Source: Gavia stellata
Taxonomy: Eukaryota; Chordata; Aves; Gaviiformes; Gaviidae
DNA length: 64,000 nt
Assembly (NCBI RefSeq): GCF_030936135.1
Contig: NC_082595.1
Location: forward strand, 109,508,334-109,572,333
Reading direction: 5' to 3'
Made by a program: the position numbers and the translations under genes. Below the pieces are notes generated by a model that worked only from the letters and a program-made list of their open reading frames with translations, was not told where the DNA came from and did no database searches. Below, in pieces: positions 1-11,469 of this stretch (position 1 is its first letter; every line of letters starts with the position of its first letter).

Positions 1-79
1 TGAAAGGGGGTTGCAGAGAGGTGGGTGTTGGTCTCTTCTCCCAAGTGACTAGCGACAGGACAAGAGGAAATGGCCTCTT
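1..79 (+). repeat. CR1 LINE fragment, cut by the window edge
   Basis: These bases match the late ORF2 region of the CR1 copies at about 24.76-24.82 kb and 54.64-54.71 kb in this window, in the stretch encoding [17 protein letters not shown]. The match stops just after the codons for NGL. The rest of the CR1 3' end is missing, so this copy is truncated on its right as well as cut by the window edge. Confidence 0.85.
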
Positions 80-613
80 TCACCCTCCAGAACAAGGTGG
101 CTGAATTAAAACTATTTGTTGGGAATGGTCTCTGGCTCATGCCATCCCCCAGCTGTGCCCAGGGATAGTTTGGATCGGTGCTAGTCAGCCTGGGCCCAAA
201 TTGTGCCCAGGTTAGCTGATATTATAGAGCCATGGTCCTGTACTTCTGCCCCTACACTAGTTGACTTGCCAACATGGACATGATGCTGCCCCAGGGAATT
301 TTGCTGTGGATGTTCTCACAGGATAGGGTAGATAGAGCCTTTCCCTCTCTCTCCTTTCCCTCCACTCAATCCTCCTTCCCCAAAACACTAACCAGTTATG
401 CTGGCATATTATTTGGACTAAAGTTGTTGCAATCACACTGCAAATAAGTGGAATCTCTGGCTTTTCCCCTACCAACTAATTTGCCCTTTTATTAAAACAG
501 TTCTTTATTTGTTGAGTCATTTCACCCATATAAAGCACATAGGTCTTATGCAGTGATTTACTTGCAGGAACAATTTTGAGTACAGGAATATGATTTAAAA
601 TCTCTCAGAAGGA

Positions 614-656
614 TAAAGGAAGGAAGGAAGCAAGCAAGCAAGCTAACAAGCAAGGA
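614..656. repeat. Simple repeat (AAGG)n / (CAAG)n
   Basis: Tandem AAGG units run directly into CAAG units, with one interruption near the right end. It is an ordinary short microsatellite. Confidence 0.8.
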
Positions 657-3059
657 AGCTGTGGAACCAAATCCTATCTGGCAGACAGCTCCTCTTCTTA
701 CTTAAGTGACAAAATCCCGGCGAAATGTTCATACAAAAAAAAGAAAATTTGGTTCATTTTCCATGCACGAAAGACTAAGAGACAGTTGTTCATCTTCCAC
801 TGGTAAAAACCTTGTGAAAAGCGTATGCTGAGAGAACAACACGGCCAGGAGATGAGGCGCCCATGAAAAGTGTACTGATAACGGCAAGGTGAGAAGGTCT
901 GCCAGGTCTCCCACCTCTTTCAGATGGAAGAATCAATGTTGTTACTCAGATATGCTGCATCTTCATGGCTTTCCCCTGCCTTTCTTCAGCTGTACAAAGC
1001 AGGGACCCCACCCCGCTGGGGAAATAAACAGGGGATTTTTCCCTTTTTCCTGATGTAAACGCCTAAATAAATGTACTATAGGCTGGAACAGTGAGATTTT
1101 TATAGAGAGCTCTCCATGCCTTGTTGATCATGATTTCCTTTGCACTGGAATTTGGTAGTCTCTGTTGTACCCCATCTGGTACCTGGACAAGCCCTTCCCT
1201 GGTGGGAAGTCACCAACTGGAAAGGGAAATAGAGGCACAGAAAGAAGCAGGCAGAGCAGCCAGGAATCTGCTGAGTCTTAAGGTATCGCCCATGATTCAG
1301 TGACAGCTGAACTTGCCTTGTTGGGTAATTGTGCAACTAATTGATGCTTAGAGCAAATTTAAATTATTTGGGGCAGCGATAGAAGTGGCGTCTGAGCTAC
1401 TCTGGCACCACCATCTGTGTGTCCTTTTCTCTCACAATCCTCTTTCTGGCAGTTTGTATATTTGAAAATGATCAGGCAAATTCCCAGGGAAACACCCTGG
1501 AAGGGTGGTAAACACACAAACCCATCCCCTTTCCAGAATTAAGTGTCAGTGGGAAGCTCAGAGAGTGTATCAAGGAAAATAGGAGGCTCTGCTTGTCTTT
1601 TTCTTAATCTTTTCTGTGAACATCTGGACCACTGTAGGCGACAGGACCCTGGAGTAGATGAGGAACCACTCTGCACAACCTTTCCTAGCTTTCATTTGAG
1701 ATGACTTGCCTAAGATTGCACAGAAGGTTGGTCAGGGCAGAGCCTTTCAGGGGTGGCATGCTGAGCCACATGTGGAGCCTCCAAAGACACAAATGTGATT
1801 CCTTACTTCAACAACCTGTTCCCAAGGAATTCTTTCCATTCCCGTGTTGGTAAAACCAGGAGAAGGTTTTCTCTCCCCTCCTTCCCAGGGGTGTTGTAAG
1901 AATCAATGTGTGAATGGTGAAGATGCTCTGTTGTCCCAGGGGATGCCAATACGTCTGAGATGCTGTAAGGAAAAGGACTCTTTGGTATTATTCCTTTATC
2001 AACCTTGGGAGAAGGGTAGTGATGTGCTGAGCAGGGCATTATGCTCCAGCTCCATCTTGCTACTTTCTTTCTCGGGAGAAATTCACATCCTGACTTCTTC
2101 ACTGCAAACTTAAGGTATGAAAAGCATCTGGCACACTTCTGGGGCTTTGAAAACTCAATGAACTGTGATAGAGAAGGGAACACTATTAGAAGAACAGTTA
2201 CCTTCAAATTGATGAGCTCCGACTTGTATACATCTCATTTAGACATTTATCCATTTAAAAAATATACTCTTGAGTGCATCTCACTGTCAGCATTGGTGTC
2301 TGCCCACAAGGGTGGTCCTTGTGCTTTGTCTAGGTCTTTTTGGACTTTGTTCTGACATTTGTCCAGTTCGTAAGGATACAACTTGACATTTACTCAGGAG
2401 CGTATCCTGGGTCTGCACCTGGAAAAACAAGTGAAAAATAGGAAAAAGGTGTTAAAAAAATCTTTATGAATGCAGGTCATAACGAGATTTGAACCTGGTG
2501 TCACAAAGAGATTGGAAGATTTGGTTGAAACAGTGGAATAAAAAAGTTAGGCAGTTTTGACTCAAAAAAAACCTCTAAGAGAAAGGTGCAAACATGAGTG
2601 TGTACGTGTGTGTGTGTTTTCAGGTTTGGGGATTGCACCAGAAGTAGATGTAAGAAATTGCTTTTAGTCCTTTTTAGTGTTATTTTGCCCTGAAATCATT
2701 CCAAAGAAATATTTCTTGTGGACGTCTTGGCTGATAATCCGTTTCATACCGCATCTGGTTTATGGTCTGATTTTCAAGATATCAGTGTACTATCGGAAAG
2801 CCCTTCTGCCTCCTGATATCAGCCACATGCTATCACCAAAATATATATTGGGAAAGAAATAATCCCCAACAACCCTCTGCTGGGCAATCTTGACCTCACG
2901 GTATAACATAAGAACAGAGCAATGCTCTATTGGACCATGTATGTCTAGACCTTTTTGACCTTGCTGATACTGTCTGCTTTCACAGCCTCCCGTGGCAGCA
3001 AGGTCGACAAGTTTGCTGTCTGTAAATGTCAAGATGTCTTTTCTGGGTTGCAACTGCCA

Positions 3060-3300
3060 ATCCAGTGTGACAGTCTGGGTTATTTTTCCCTAGATGAGTG
3101 TGTTGAAGCACTTCTATAATCTGTTTTCCCATTCACTCCATTTTATGAAGTTCCTTGCAACTGGCACAGCTTTTAAATATCTGAAATAAAAATCTCAAAC
3201 CTGGAGATTTCACTCTTGGCTTCTTTTCTCATGTCATTGCTGAGGATATTGACAAAAATTCATCCACACACTGAAGATTGAGGCACCCCATGGATGACTG
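3060..3300 (-). repeat. Possible ancient CR1 relic
   Basis: On the minus strand, around 3220-3295, wording such as TGAGGCACCCCAT, preceded by a GAGGATATTGACAAA segment, resembles the 3'-half consensus of old CR1 elements. A related phrase (ATGAAGATGTCCAATAGCA... then GACCCCTGAGGAGCACG) occurs in the better-preserved CR1 at 8740-9300. Divergence is high and the ends are approximate. Confidence 0.3.
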
Positions 3301-5003
3301 GCAGTCACAGCCTTGGCACCTCCATCCTGCCCTGCACTAAGGCATGGGTCAGCCTTAGATGTAAATAGGGATAGGGATGAGAGACTCCAGGGATAGACCT
3401 GACCAGAGGAAACAAGGGACCCAAAGCTTGGGATTTAGATCTTAATGGACTTCATCACTTCTCCAGCAGCCACTTCATCGGTGATCCAGATACTGAGGGA
3501 AAAACAGGCTAAAGACCTTGTTATTGGCACCAGTGTCAAGGAGTTAGCCTCCCTCCACAAACAGAATGATTTTTATCCTTAAAAAAGGTCCAAGAGAACA
3601 AAAATGACCTTACCTTGATCACTAACAGGGAGATGTGACCTTGTCCTTGACTTAGACACTGAGCCTTGAGGCAATAAGGTAAAGGGAAATGAAAATAAAA
3701 CTTCAGCTTCCTGTGCAGTCATGGGATAGTGCCAAAAGTGAATATACCCCTGTGACACAGGCGTGGCACAGATGCTTATACAGCCAGAAAAAATTCTCAC
3801 TGCCTGACAATATATTTAAAGTATCTGTAATTATTTTCACCAGGCACAGAAAATCCAGAGCTGGACCCAATCTACTGCTGTGAGCAGGGGTCCCAACTCA
3901 GGAAAGCTGGGTTTGTGCTCACAGGCTTCATGTCCTCCACTGGTCAAGCTCATTGTATGTCAATATTTAGAGGAAACTGTTTTGTATAATGGACCTCAAT
4001 AGAACTGATCACAATTTTCTGGGAACTAGATTTTCATTGGAAAATAAAGATATATCTGAAAAAGCATTTGTTACGAGGATTTACAATTTTATGGAATATT
4101 TTTCAGCCTTTCTCCTTCACACTTAACTATCTGATACGGCCTCAAAAATTTCCTTGTTTATGCAAGGTAGAGTGTTTTAACTAGGAAAAATTCAAAGAGC
4201 ATGAAGATTATTAAATAATTTGGTTATTAAGTAACCTATGACAACTTTCTTTGCATGGGAGACATCAAGTTCTTCTGCCTGGTAAACTGTCCCCTTGACT
4301 AAACCTCACCACCAGCCAGCTCTTGCCTATATTGTGATTTAAGTCACTCCTGCTTTTAATAATAAAGTCTTAAAAGTTCAGCCCATTGAAGAGTGAGAAT
4401 AATTGTAAATCTCAGCATTTTTTAAGAAGTTTAAAAACTGTTCCTGTTGGCTGCAGTGAAAATAAAACTTCTAACCAGAAGTATACCGGAATACTACTTC
4501 TTACCAGGTATCGTTCTTTAAAGAGTGTGCTAGCACTCCCAGCAAAAGCATCTAGCGACCTGTACTATATTGGGTTTTTATCAGCTGTGGAAGATCTGCA
4601 AAAGGAAATACCTGAGTTTCTTTCCATTCTGAGAAGTTAAAGGGACAGAAAATCGCATTACAGAGTTAGAGTGGTGTGGTATAAATCTTGCCCCTGGTTC
4701 AGCAGCGATCGCAGCTGAGTGAAAGCACTCAGCACATACAGGATTTGTACAGCTTCCAGCTGCAATGTTTTCCCCGTGCCACAGCTATCTTCATGTGGTC
4801 CACAGTCAGGAGACATCTCCCGTGCCTTCGCCTGCTCCCCTTGCTTACTTGGTTTTGGAAGAGCCAAGGACATTAAACGACAGTGGGGTAGCGACATCTG
4901 GAGGACAGCCACCGGCGAAACCTTCTGCTCACTCAACCAACCCATCAGTGTCACACCAGGAGTTTGGGGACATGAGATAGGAGCCCTTAGGTCTACGCTC
5001 ATC

Positions 5004-5034
5004 AGATAAGGAGGATCTGATAAGATAAGATAAG
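5004..5034 (+). promoter_or_regulatory. Cluster of four WGATAAG (GATA-factor type) motifs
   Basis: AGATAAG at 5004-5010, TGATAAG at 5018-5024 and two overlapping AGATAAG copies at 5023-5029 and 5028-5034 lie within 31 bases. WGATAR is the known binding consensus of GATA transcription factors. The overlapping copies could equally be a short GATAA microsatellite. No gene sits close enough to assign a target. Confidence 0.3.
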
Positions 5035-5754
5035 AGATGAGTGGGAGTCATGGAAGGACCTACGCTTAGTTTTTTCGTGCAGGGTTAGGAACAGTGGAAG
5101 CACCCTGAAGGACCTTGCCCTCCTTGCTTCATCAACTTCTGCCTGTGGCTGTGATTCCCAGGCAATGTCAGGCTTAGGGCATCCCCAGAGCTCTCTAGAG
5201 CTGTGATGGCCAGCTGTGGGATGGTCTGAGCCCAGGGGTTGTCTATTTTCCCCTCTGTCTCAATCCCCCAAGACACTTGCGGATGGTGCCAGGCAAGCTA
5301 TGGGCAGAAAGGGTGTCTTCCAGGGCTGGGTGGTTGGAGAGGACAGCCCGTGTCCGGGTAGATTAAGCCCCTTGCACTTTCAGGCCAGCACCATTGCCAA
5401 AGCCCACCTGCAATCCCACCACGCATAAATCCATGGAAATGACCTTTTTGAGACACCATCTACCAGGTACCTTTAGCTGATCTTCCTCACTGGCTAAATA
5501 ACATTTGGGTGACTACAACATCTTCTGAAGATGTTAGTCCAATACTATGTTCAGATATCACCATTCAGCTGTTGTCGAAACATCAGAAATATGCCTGAGT
5601 TCGTTGGAGGTGTGAGCTCAAGGCTGCCTCGTTAGGTGAGTCCCACACTTGCGTTGTTCTCACAGACTTTGGGATCCATGTCCTCTGTCTGCAGGATGCA
5701 GAACTGTGGGACAAGTGGAGCAAGTCCAGTGAGAGCCACCAAGGTGGTGCTGGA

Positions 5755-5935
5755 CTCAGGTACTTGAGATGTGAGGAGAGGTGGAAAGAATTGGGTTTAT
5801 TCAACCTGAGGAAGAACACACAAAGGGATCTTATCCCAACCTTCAACCACCTAACAGCAGTTTATAGAGTAGATGGATGTAGACTTTTCTCACAGTGCAC
5901 AGTGATAAGATGGGAGGCAAAAAACACAAATAGCA
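5755..5935 (+). repeat. Degraded CR1 LINE fragment
   Basis: The plus strand reads a diverged version of the CR1 ORF2 tail: a GAGAGGTGGAAAGAATTGGG segment corresponds to EERLRELGL, followed by FNLRKNTQRDLIPTFNHL and RLFSQCTVIRWE. The order matches the intact CR1 tails at 24.7 and 54.6 kb, but substitutions are frequent. Confidence 0.65.
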
Positions 5936-5973
5936 ACAAGAGAACATGTTGCCACAGGATTCCAGGCTCACAA

Positions 5974-6030
5974 GGGCCAGTGCTGCAATGGATAACGTGC
6001 CCTGTTATGCAACGGGAGTCTGTAGGCTTT
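5974..6030 (+). pseudogene. tRNA-Arg relic (5' half)
   Basis: The segment opens with GGGCCAGTGCTGCAATGGAT, close to the acceptor and D-arm of the intact tRNA-Arg genes here. The anticodon arm is scrambled and the T-arm and 3' acceptor are absent, so it cannot form a tRNA. It lies just left of the tRNA array and is probably a decayed former member. Confidence 0.55.
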
Positions 6031-6043
6031 TTGTAGAAGTCCT

Positions 6044-6070
6044 CATCTGGAGTCAGATGCCCTTGCCTTT
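6044..6070 (-). pseudogene. tRNA-Trp relic (anticodon arm only)
   Basis: The plus-strand text CATCTGGAGTCAGATGCCCTT matches, with few changes, the antisense of the tRNA-Trp anticodon arm and part of the D-arm seen in the intact copies. Only about 27 bases remain. With the adjacent tRNA-Arg relic it suggests an old Arg/Trp pair. Confidence 0.4.
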
Positions 6071-6315
6071 CTGGAGGGGGTTTGGGACCAAAAGAAGTGG
6101 TACCCAGACATGGAGCCACAGATGGGATGTCCACTAATCCTGCCTGCTGAAGATATCCAGATACTTCTCAGCAGTGGTCCAGCAAGGAAAGACCACTCCA
6201 CCATGGCTCATTTACTGCTCTTCACCAGGGCTGTGGGATACAGAGTGGGAGGGCCAAAACAAGTTGCCCTTGAGTTGCCCATCTCACAGTGCTACCCCAT
6301 GGAGGTGGGACATCC

Positions 6316-6387
6316 TGACCCCGGTGTGATTTGAACACACAGCCTTCTGATCTGGAGTCAGACGCGCTACCATTGCGCCACGAGGTC
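6316..6387 (-). tRNA. tRNA-Trp (anticodon CCA)
   Basis: On the minus strand this is a complete 72-nt cloverleaf. The acceptor GACCTCG pairs with CGGGGTC, D-stem GCGC with GCGC, anticodon stem TCTGA with TCAGA around CTCCAGA (anticodon CCA), and T-stem GTGTG with CACAC around TTCAAAT. The discriminator is A. It decodes UGG during translation. Transcription would use internal A and B boxes and RNA polymerase III. It lies outside the inverted repeat and differs from the arm copies in the D-loop and B box (TTCAAAT instead of TTCGAAT). The nearest T-run terminator on its strand is about 60 nt downstream. Confidence 0.95.
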
Positions 6388-6911
6388 AGGGCTGGGGGGG
6401 CACCATGCCCAAATGTCATCCTGGAATTTATGGCCATGGGCTGTTCTTTGAAGGAAGGGGACTTTTGATTCTTCTGACGAAGGAGTGGGAGCATCTTTGC
6501 CAGCTGCCTTGCTATGCCTGCAAGGAGGGCTCTAAATGAGGTGCTTCAGAGGAGGAAGGCCTAAGCATGACCATGGCCCAGAGCAGCCCTGCAGGTCCTC
6601 TCCCAGGAGAAAAAAGTGCCTGAGCGTGGTGTCTCCAGAGGGACAGGAGGGATGGTAGCCCACAACCTCTCTGGAGAGAGAGGCCCCACTCACCTGGCAG
6701 ACGCACAGCCACCACCTCAAGCTCTGTGGCAGCAGGGACCTGCTGTGGGAAGGACTTGTCCACTCTCTCCTCAAGGGGTGGCCCTGTCCTCTCCACCTCC
6801 CATTGACCTTCTCTTGGGGTGGCCCAGATGCCCCTGGGGTGTTCCTCGTGGAGGGGACATCCCCACCGCCCAGGTCCGGGTACGTGACAGGGAGCTGTGT
6901 CCCTCCACCTC

Positions 6912-6983
6912 GACCTCGTGGCGCAAGGGCAGCGCGTCTGACTCCAGATCAGAAGGTTGTGTGTTCGAATCACACCGGGGTCA
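6912..6983 (+). tRNA. tRNA-Trp (anticodon CCA)
   Basis: Complete 72-nt cloverleaf: acceptor GACCTCG/CGGGGTC, D-stem GCGC/GCGC, anticodon loop CTCCAGA, T-loop TTCGAAT and discriminator A. The B box GTTCGAATC is canonical. A TTTT terminator candidate lies about 40 nt downstream. This is the left-arm copy of the inverted repeat, and its partner at 14304-14375 is identical by eye. Confidence 0.96.
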
Positions 6984-7991
6984 GCCTTGGGGCACCACTC
7001 GCCACCTTCTGTATTGACCCTGCTTTTCTGTGGGGCTGGTCGGGGAGAGGGGCAGAGCTCTGCAAGGCATTGGCCAACTGGGGGGGGACACCTCGGGAAC
7101 AGCTGCGGGGAAAAGTCATGCCCAGAGATTTCCTTTCAGCCTGGCGCCAGTGCTGGTTGGAGGTTATGGCTCATGACCAGAGTGGAGGCCCATACAGGGG
7201 ATTGTTGTGGTGGCTGTCTGACAGGTTGCCTCATCAACAAGATGAAGCAAATGAACTTTTCCTCCAGGAAGTGCAAGAAGCTTCATAACTGCATGCGCAG
7301 TCACTCCTGGGGGACCTGCACTTACCCCCAGGCAATACCTGCCTGGGAGGGCAACATGCCCTGGTACAGTCAGTCCAGGGGATTTCTGGAGGGGGGTCAA
7401 GGACAACGACTCAATGAAAGATCATGCCAATAGGGAGAGGTTTCTGAAGAACAGCATGAGAAGTTTTTTCAAGAGGAGGAAGAAGGAGGATCTGGGCAGC
7501 TCTAATCTGGTCAGCCTCACCACAGAGCCCACGTGAAGACTATGGAATAAACACTCCCAAAAGCCATGCCCAAATGAAGGAAGGACATGAAATGACTGAA
7601 TGACAAGTGGTCATGGATTGACCAAAACCAGACCACTCTTGGCCAACGTGATAGGTTTCTTTGAAGAGATGGCTTCCTCGGTGGTCAAGAGGAGACCAAG
7701 GAACATGGTTTCTCTTGACTACAACTTGACCTCTGATGGGGTCTCCCAGGCTTCTCACTGTAGCAGGACACAGGGACAGAGCGCCTAAGCTGAATCCCAA
7801 GGCGGCTGGCAAAGTGGCTGGACCGGGGGGCCGAGGGGGCTGCAGTCAGTGGTTGGCAGTCCAGCTGACATTCCTCACTGCCTGATGTTGCATTGGACGT
7901 TCTTCGGTGCCTTTGTGGTGGGCGCAGAGGACGCCCTATAGACCGAAGGACGCGGGCAGCCTGCCAGGGCCGCGGGGCTGGCGAGGGGCTG

Positions 7992-8064
7992 GGGCCAGTG
8001 GCGCAATGGACAACGCGCCTGACTACGGATCAGGAGACTGCAGGTTCGACTCCTGCCTGGCTCA
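7992..8064 (+). tRNA. tRNA-Arg (anticodon ACG)
   Basis: Complete 73-nt cloverleaf: acceptor GGGCCAG pairs with CTGGCTC (one G-U), anticodon stem CCTGA/TCAGG around CTACGGA (anticodon ACG, A34 expected to become inosine), T-stem GCAGG/CCTGC around TTCGACT, discriminator A. A TTTT terminator follows within 10 nt. It decodes CGN codons. It is the left-arm copy and its partner is 13223-13295. Confidence 0.96.
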
Positions 8065-8218
8065 ACACTTTTAGCCTGGCAATGGCTCCTCCTGCTCCCT
8101 TCACAAGGGCCTTCCTTCTCCTGGTTGTCATCCTTCTGCAGGGCAAAAGTGCTGGGGTGTCCTCTTGACCTGCAGGAAGGAAAAAGTTCCTCCAGCCCTT
8201 ACGGTGGAGCTGGGCACC

Positions 8219-8516
8219 CCAAAATGGACAGAGCTGGCGCCCACACCACAGCCAGGGGCACCACAGCAAATCCCACAGTAGGATGCAGATGCCTCCTGAA
8301 CGGCTCCCCCATAGGCTAGACAGACCCAGCACTCTCAGGCTGTCCTGGTGGATCATGTGCTCTGGTCTCCAACCACATTTGAGGCTCACATTGGTCTTGC
8401 TGCTGCTTGTCAGTGCCTTGCAAAGTTCTGTGTGCAGCATCGATGAGCCCCACGGAAAGCACGGACCGGCCACCTGCCCGCAGCACTCTCCCAAGCCTGG
8501 CCTCAGCATCTTTCAG
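8219..8516. other. Non-coding stretch between array members
   Basis: No recognisable gene or repeat. The open frames on both strands lack protein-family character. Confidence 0.4.
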
Positions 8517-8569
8517 TCACCCAACCTTGTGATCCAGGTACAGATGTGCTGCCTTTGTGCCACGAGGTC
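8517..8569 (-). pseudogene. tRNA-Trp relic
   Basis: On the minus strand the 5' part starts with an intact GACCTCGTGGC acceptor and D-arm, then continues with a recognisable but altered anticodon arm (TACCTGGATCAC in place of CTCCAGATCAG) and AAGGTTG. The T-arm and 3' acceptor are gone. It is a truncated, non-functional member of the array. Confidence 0.65.
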
Positions 8570-8739
8570 AGGGCAGAGGGGTGCAGAATCCGAGCATCTC
8601 AGACCCCTCACTTTCATAACTTTGCATCCTTCTTTTAGGAATTAGGATTGCTCAGGAGACTAGAAGGTATATCAGACAGGAAGAGGCAAAAGTATGTCTG
8701 CCAGCAGGCTTTAAAAAACCTTAACTAGGGAAAAAGCTC

Positions 8740-9300
8740 AAAGAGGTCTGGAAAAGTATGGAAAAGGACAAAGCTGGACTTCCTCCATGTTGTCAATGTC
8801 TTGTTTGTACTGAGGAGGTCAGTCTTGGACACAGTGTCCCAGTGACAGTCTCAGAAGTGCTGGATGGAGAGAAATAATCCTTCCTCTTGAGCTGGTGGCT
8901 ACTTTCTTGGTAGGACAGCCTAGCACGCAGTTGGCCTTCACGGGTGCAGGGACAGACTGCTGATTCTTGTTCAAGTTGTTGTTCTCCAGGACCTCCTACG
9001 CCCCTTTCTGCACAGCTTTTTTCCTGACAGTTGCCCCCAGCCTGTAGTGCTGCATGGGGTTATCCCATCCCAGATGCAGGATGTTGTGTTTGCCTCTGCT
9101 GAACTTCCCTCACCCTGTCCAGGTCACTCTGAATGACAGCCGTCCCTGCCAGTGCCAGCTGCTCCCCTCCCAGCTGATGTCATCCATGAACTCACATAGG
9201 ATTCATCCTGTCCCATTACTGAGTATGTCAATGAAGATGTCCAATAGCATCAGTGTCAGCATTGACCCCTGAGGAGCACGAAGGAGCAATGAACCACCAT
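8740..9300 (-). repeat. Old CR1 LINE fragment
   Basis: The plus strand shows the antisense of the CR1 ORF2 mid-region: TTGTTTGTACTGAGGAGGTC, then GTAGTGCTGCATGGGGTTATC, CCTCTGCTGAACTTCC, CCAGGTCACTCTGAATGACAG and GACCCCTGAGGAGCACG. These blocks appear in consensus order with gaps. The copy is strongly diverged. Confidence 0.7.
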
Positions 9301-9706
9301 TTGCACTTCCAGCCCCTGACCACAACCCTTCAGACTCAATGTCCCAGGCCATTTTCCACCCACTCCTTACCCACAGTTACTGGTGAGGCTTCAGGTAGCT
9401 TTCACTCTGGTGCTCAGAAAGACAGAGAGATCAACACAGTGCTTATGAGGGAAACACACTCTCAGAGACCTCAGGAGCCGTCTCGCTGCCCAGCAGTCTA
9501 GCAGGTCAGCAGGCCAGGCCAAAAAGGACTTGAGGAGTGGTGGCTCTTGAAGCAGGTGGCACGCCCGCAGCTTTGATGCAGCATGTCGCAAAATGATGCT
9601 GCTGTGATGCTGATGCCAGAGAGACGGACAAAAAGCCTGGAAGAGGAAGGACGTCATGAAGACAACTGTCCCTTGGAACCTCCATGACAGCCAGGCAGTT
9701 TCAGGG

Positions 9707-9779
9707 CGAGCCAGGCAGGAGTCGAACCTGCAGTCTCCTGATCCGTAGTCAGGCGCGTTGTCCATTGCGCCACTGGCCC
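9707..9779 (-). tRNA. tRNA-Arg (anticodon ACG)
   Basis: Minus-strand 73-nt cloverleaf with the same stems as the 7992 copy. Its discriminator is G instead of A, and its flanks are unlike those in the inverted-repeat arms, so it is an independent array member located in the spacer. The nearest T-run on its strand is over 70 nt downstream, which is far for a pol III terminator. Confidence 0.94.
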
Positions 9780-10419
9780 CGGCCCCTGGTCCCTCCTGGT
9801 GCCCCCACCTTGCTTTCTGTACCACCTGGGTGTGTTGGTGGTCAAAGGGAAGTGGCAAGACCTCACCTAGCTCCCTCCTGCCCCATCCATGACAGCGTTG
9901 CCCTACTGACCTGTGGAGGAGAGGTCAGTATTGGTCCCACTGGTCCCACCACCCAGGAGAAGTGGTGCCTGTGCTGACTCCCCCCACAGGGAGGCCAGGC
10001 AGAAAGGGCAGATGATGTCCTCCAGCCCCTCAGCTGCTCTGGTGGGTTGGAGGAGACATCTGCCCCCCCCCATGGAAGGTGTGTCTACAATTCCCAGCCA
10101 ACGCAGGGCTTGGAACAGCCCAGGACTCTCTGGAGCTGTGGCTTCCAGCTGAGGGGTGAGCTCAGCCCAAGATCACCTGGTTTGTTTTCCGCTTCCTCCT
10201 GCCTGATGACAGAGGGCAGAACAGGTGAGCTGTGGGTAGTGAGATCTTGCTTGATGGCCAATTGGTCTAGGCTAGCCTGTACATGGGCATCTTCAATCTC
10301 ACTTCCGCAAGCCACATGCAGGGTGAAGGTACCACAAAGGTAGTGATAAGCCCATGAGCCTGCCAACGTGGGATGGAGCAGCAAAAGAATACGGAAGCAG
10401 GAACTTCCCATCGAATAAT
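9780..10419. other. Non-coding stretch between tRNA-Arg copies
   Basis: Nothing recognisable except ordinary GC-rich non-coding sequence. The longer minus-strand frame here runs on into CR1 and tRNA antisense sequence and is not a gene. Confidence 0.4.
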
Positions 10420-10600
10420 AGAGTGATTCAGGTTGGAAATCACATGTGGAGGTCTCTGGTCCAAATTTCTGCTCAACTTGGGACATTGAGTTCAATGTTT
10501 TGTCTGCTTGAACTCTGAATAGCTCCAAGGATGGAGAGTCCACAGCCCCTCTGGGTCCTACTCTCAGTGATTTACCAACCTCACGGTGAAATTTTTTTTG
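10420..10600 (-). repeat. CR1 LINE fragment (3' region)
   Basis: Plus-strand text such as GAGTGATTCAGGTTGGAAAT, GCTCCAAGGATGGAGAGTCC and ACAGCCCCTCTGGG is the antisense of a CR1 3' end. Divergence is moderate. Confidence 0.75.
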
Positions 10601-10762
10601 CCAGTATACCCAGTCAGAGCCTCCCCTGATGCGAGGGAAGCTTTTGCTATGCAAGGAGCCCAGCAAGAAGGGAGAAATGCCAGGCCAAGACAGGCCACCA
10701 TGGAGAAAGAGGTTGCGCCTGTCACCATCAGTACTATGGCCAGGCTGCGGGCAGGAAAATGC

Positions 10763-10835
10763 CGAGCCAGGCAGGAGTCGAACCTGCAGTCTCCTGATCC
10801 GTAGTCAGGCGCGTTATCCATTGCGCCACTGGCCC
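10763..10835 (-). tRNA. tRNA-Arg (anticodon ACG)
   Basis: Complete 73-nt cloverleaf on the minus strand with anticodon loop CTACGGA, T-loop TTCGACT and discriminator G. The D-loop has GGATAACG, where the palindrome copies have GGACAACG. A TTTT terminator lies immediately downstream on its strand (AAAA at 10756-10759). It sits in the spacer of the inverted repeat. Confidence 0.96.
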
Positions 10836-10984
10836 TGGTCCTCCTGGAGCTCTGGGGACTTCTCATCGCTGGATGGGCTTTGTGAGGGGAACGGGGAGGA
10901 GGGAGCAAGAGGTGTTAAATATAGAAAAAAATAGATTTTATGAGATCCGTGGAAGCCAAGTGATCTTATCCCCTGCTCAGAGTA

Positions 10985-11440
10985 CAAAAGTCATTAGGTC
11001 ATTTTGTTAGTCGAGCTTTGAATGTCTCCAAGGATGGGAACTCCGAAATCTCTCTGGGACCCTGTTCTAACGTGTGACCTCTGATGTCTGAAATTTTTCC
11101 CTGTCATCTAATAGAGATTTTCCTTTATGTAATCTTTTTATGTTGAGCTCCATCCTCTATGTCCACAAGAAAAGCCTGGCTCCGTGTTTTCTGTAGGCAA
11201 ACATCATAGCATAAAACAAGATTATAATCCTTCCTTGACCTCTTCTTCTCCCTATTACAGAAACCTAGCTCTCCACCACCTTCTTATCTGATTGACCATC
11301 TCTGGGACTTAATGCAGTCTGTAAATGTCTTTCTTGTTCTGGAGATCCCAAAACTGGACACAAACTCCAGATGTGGTCCCACAAGTGTCAAACAGGGTGA
11401 TAATCATTCACGCAATCTGATGGCTAGAATTAGCTGCTGA
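10985..11440 (-). repeat. Old CR1 LINE fragment
   Basis: Antisense CR1 blocks are readable in order: GAATGTCTCCAAGGATGGGA, CTCTGGGACCCTGTTCTAA, GCAGTCTGTAAATGTCTTTC, CAAAACTGGACACAAACTCC and AGATGTGGTCCCACAAGTG. This is an older copy than those at 24 and 54 kb. Confidence 0.75.
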
Positions 11441-11469
11441 CACAGGAAAACCAAAGCTCATCTGGAGTT

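Larger units (their letters stand above)
80..5000. other. Non-coding stretch, no gene recognised
   Basis: No open frame here has recognisable protein character; all are short and scattered over both strands. The stretch contains an AAGG/CAAG simple repeat (614-656), a short GT run near 2594-2618 and a likely ancient CR1 relic near 3060-3300. I see no promoter or exon structure that I can support. Confidence 0.5.
6833..8218 (+). repeat. Left arm of a large tRNA-bearing inverted repeat
   Basis: This segment is repeated in reverse complement at 13084-14455. Homology starts abruptly at CCCTGGGGTGTTCCTCG and runs through a tRNA-Trp, 1008 nt of spacer and a tRNA-Arg. It continues, more diverged and with an indel, to a GGTGGAGCTGGGCACC block. 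The spacer between the two tRNAs has the same length in both arms. The 158-codon frames that cover the same stretch in each arm differ at only a few residues, so divergence is around 1 percent there. The last 130 bases or so are clearly more diverged. Confidence 0.9.

Noticed and set aside
614-656. AAGG/CAAG array considered as a CRISPR-like or regulatory array
   Set aside because: It is a simple microsatellite; no spacers and a vertebrate context.
7540-7812. 90-codon frame conserved in both palindrome arms (also 13475-13747)
   Set aside because: The match reflects DNA-level near-identity of the arms; other frames are equally conserved there and no family is recognisable.
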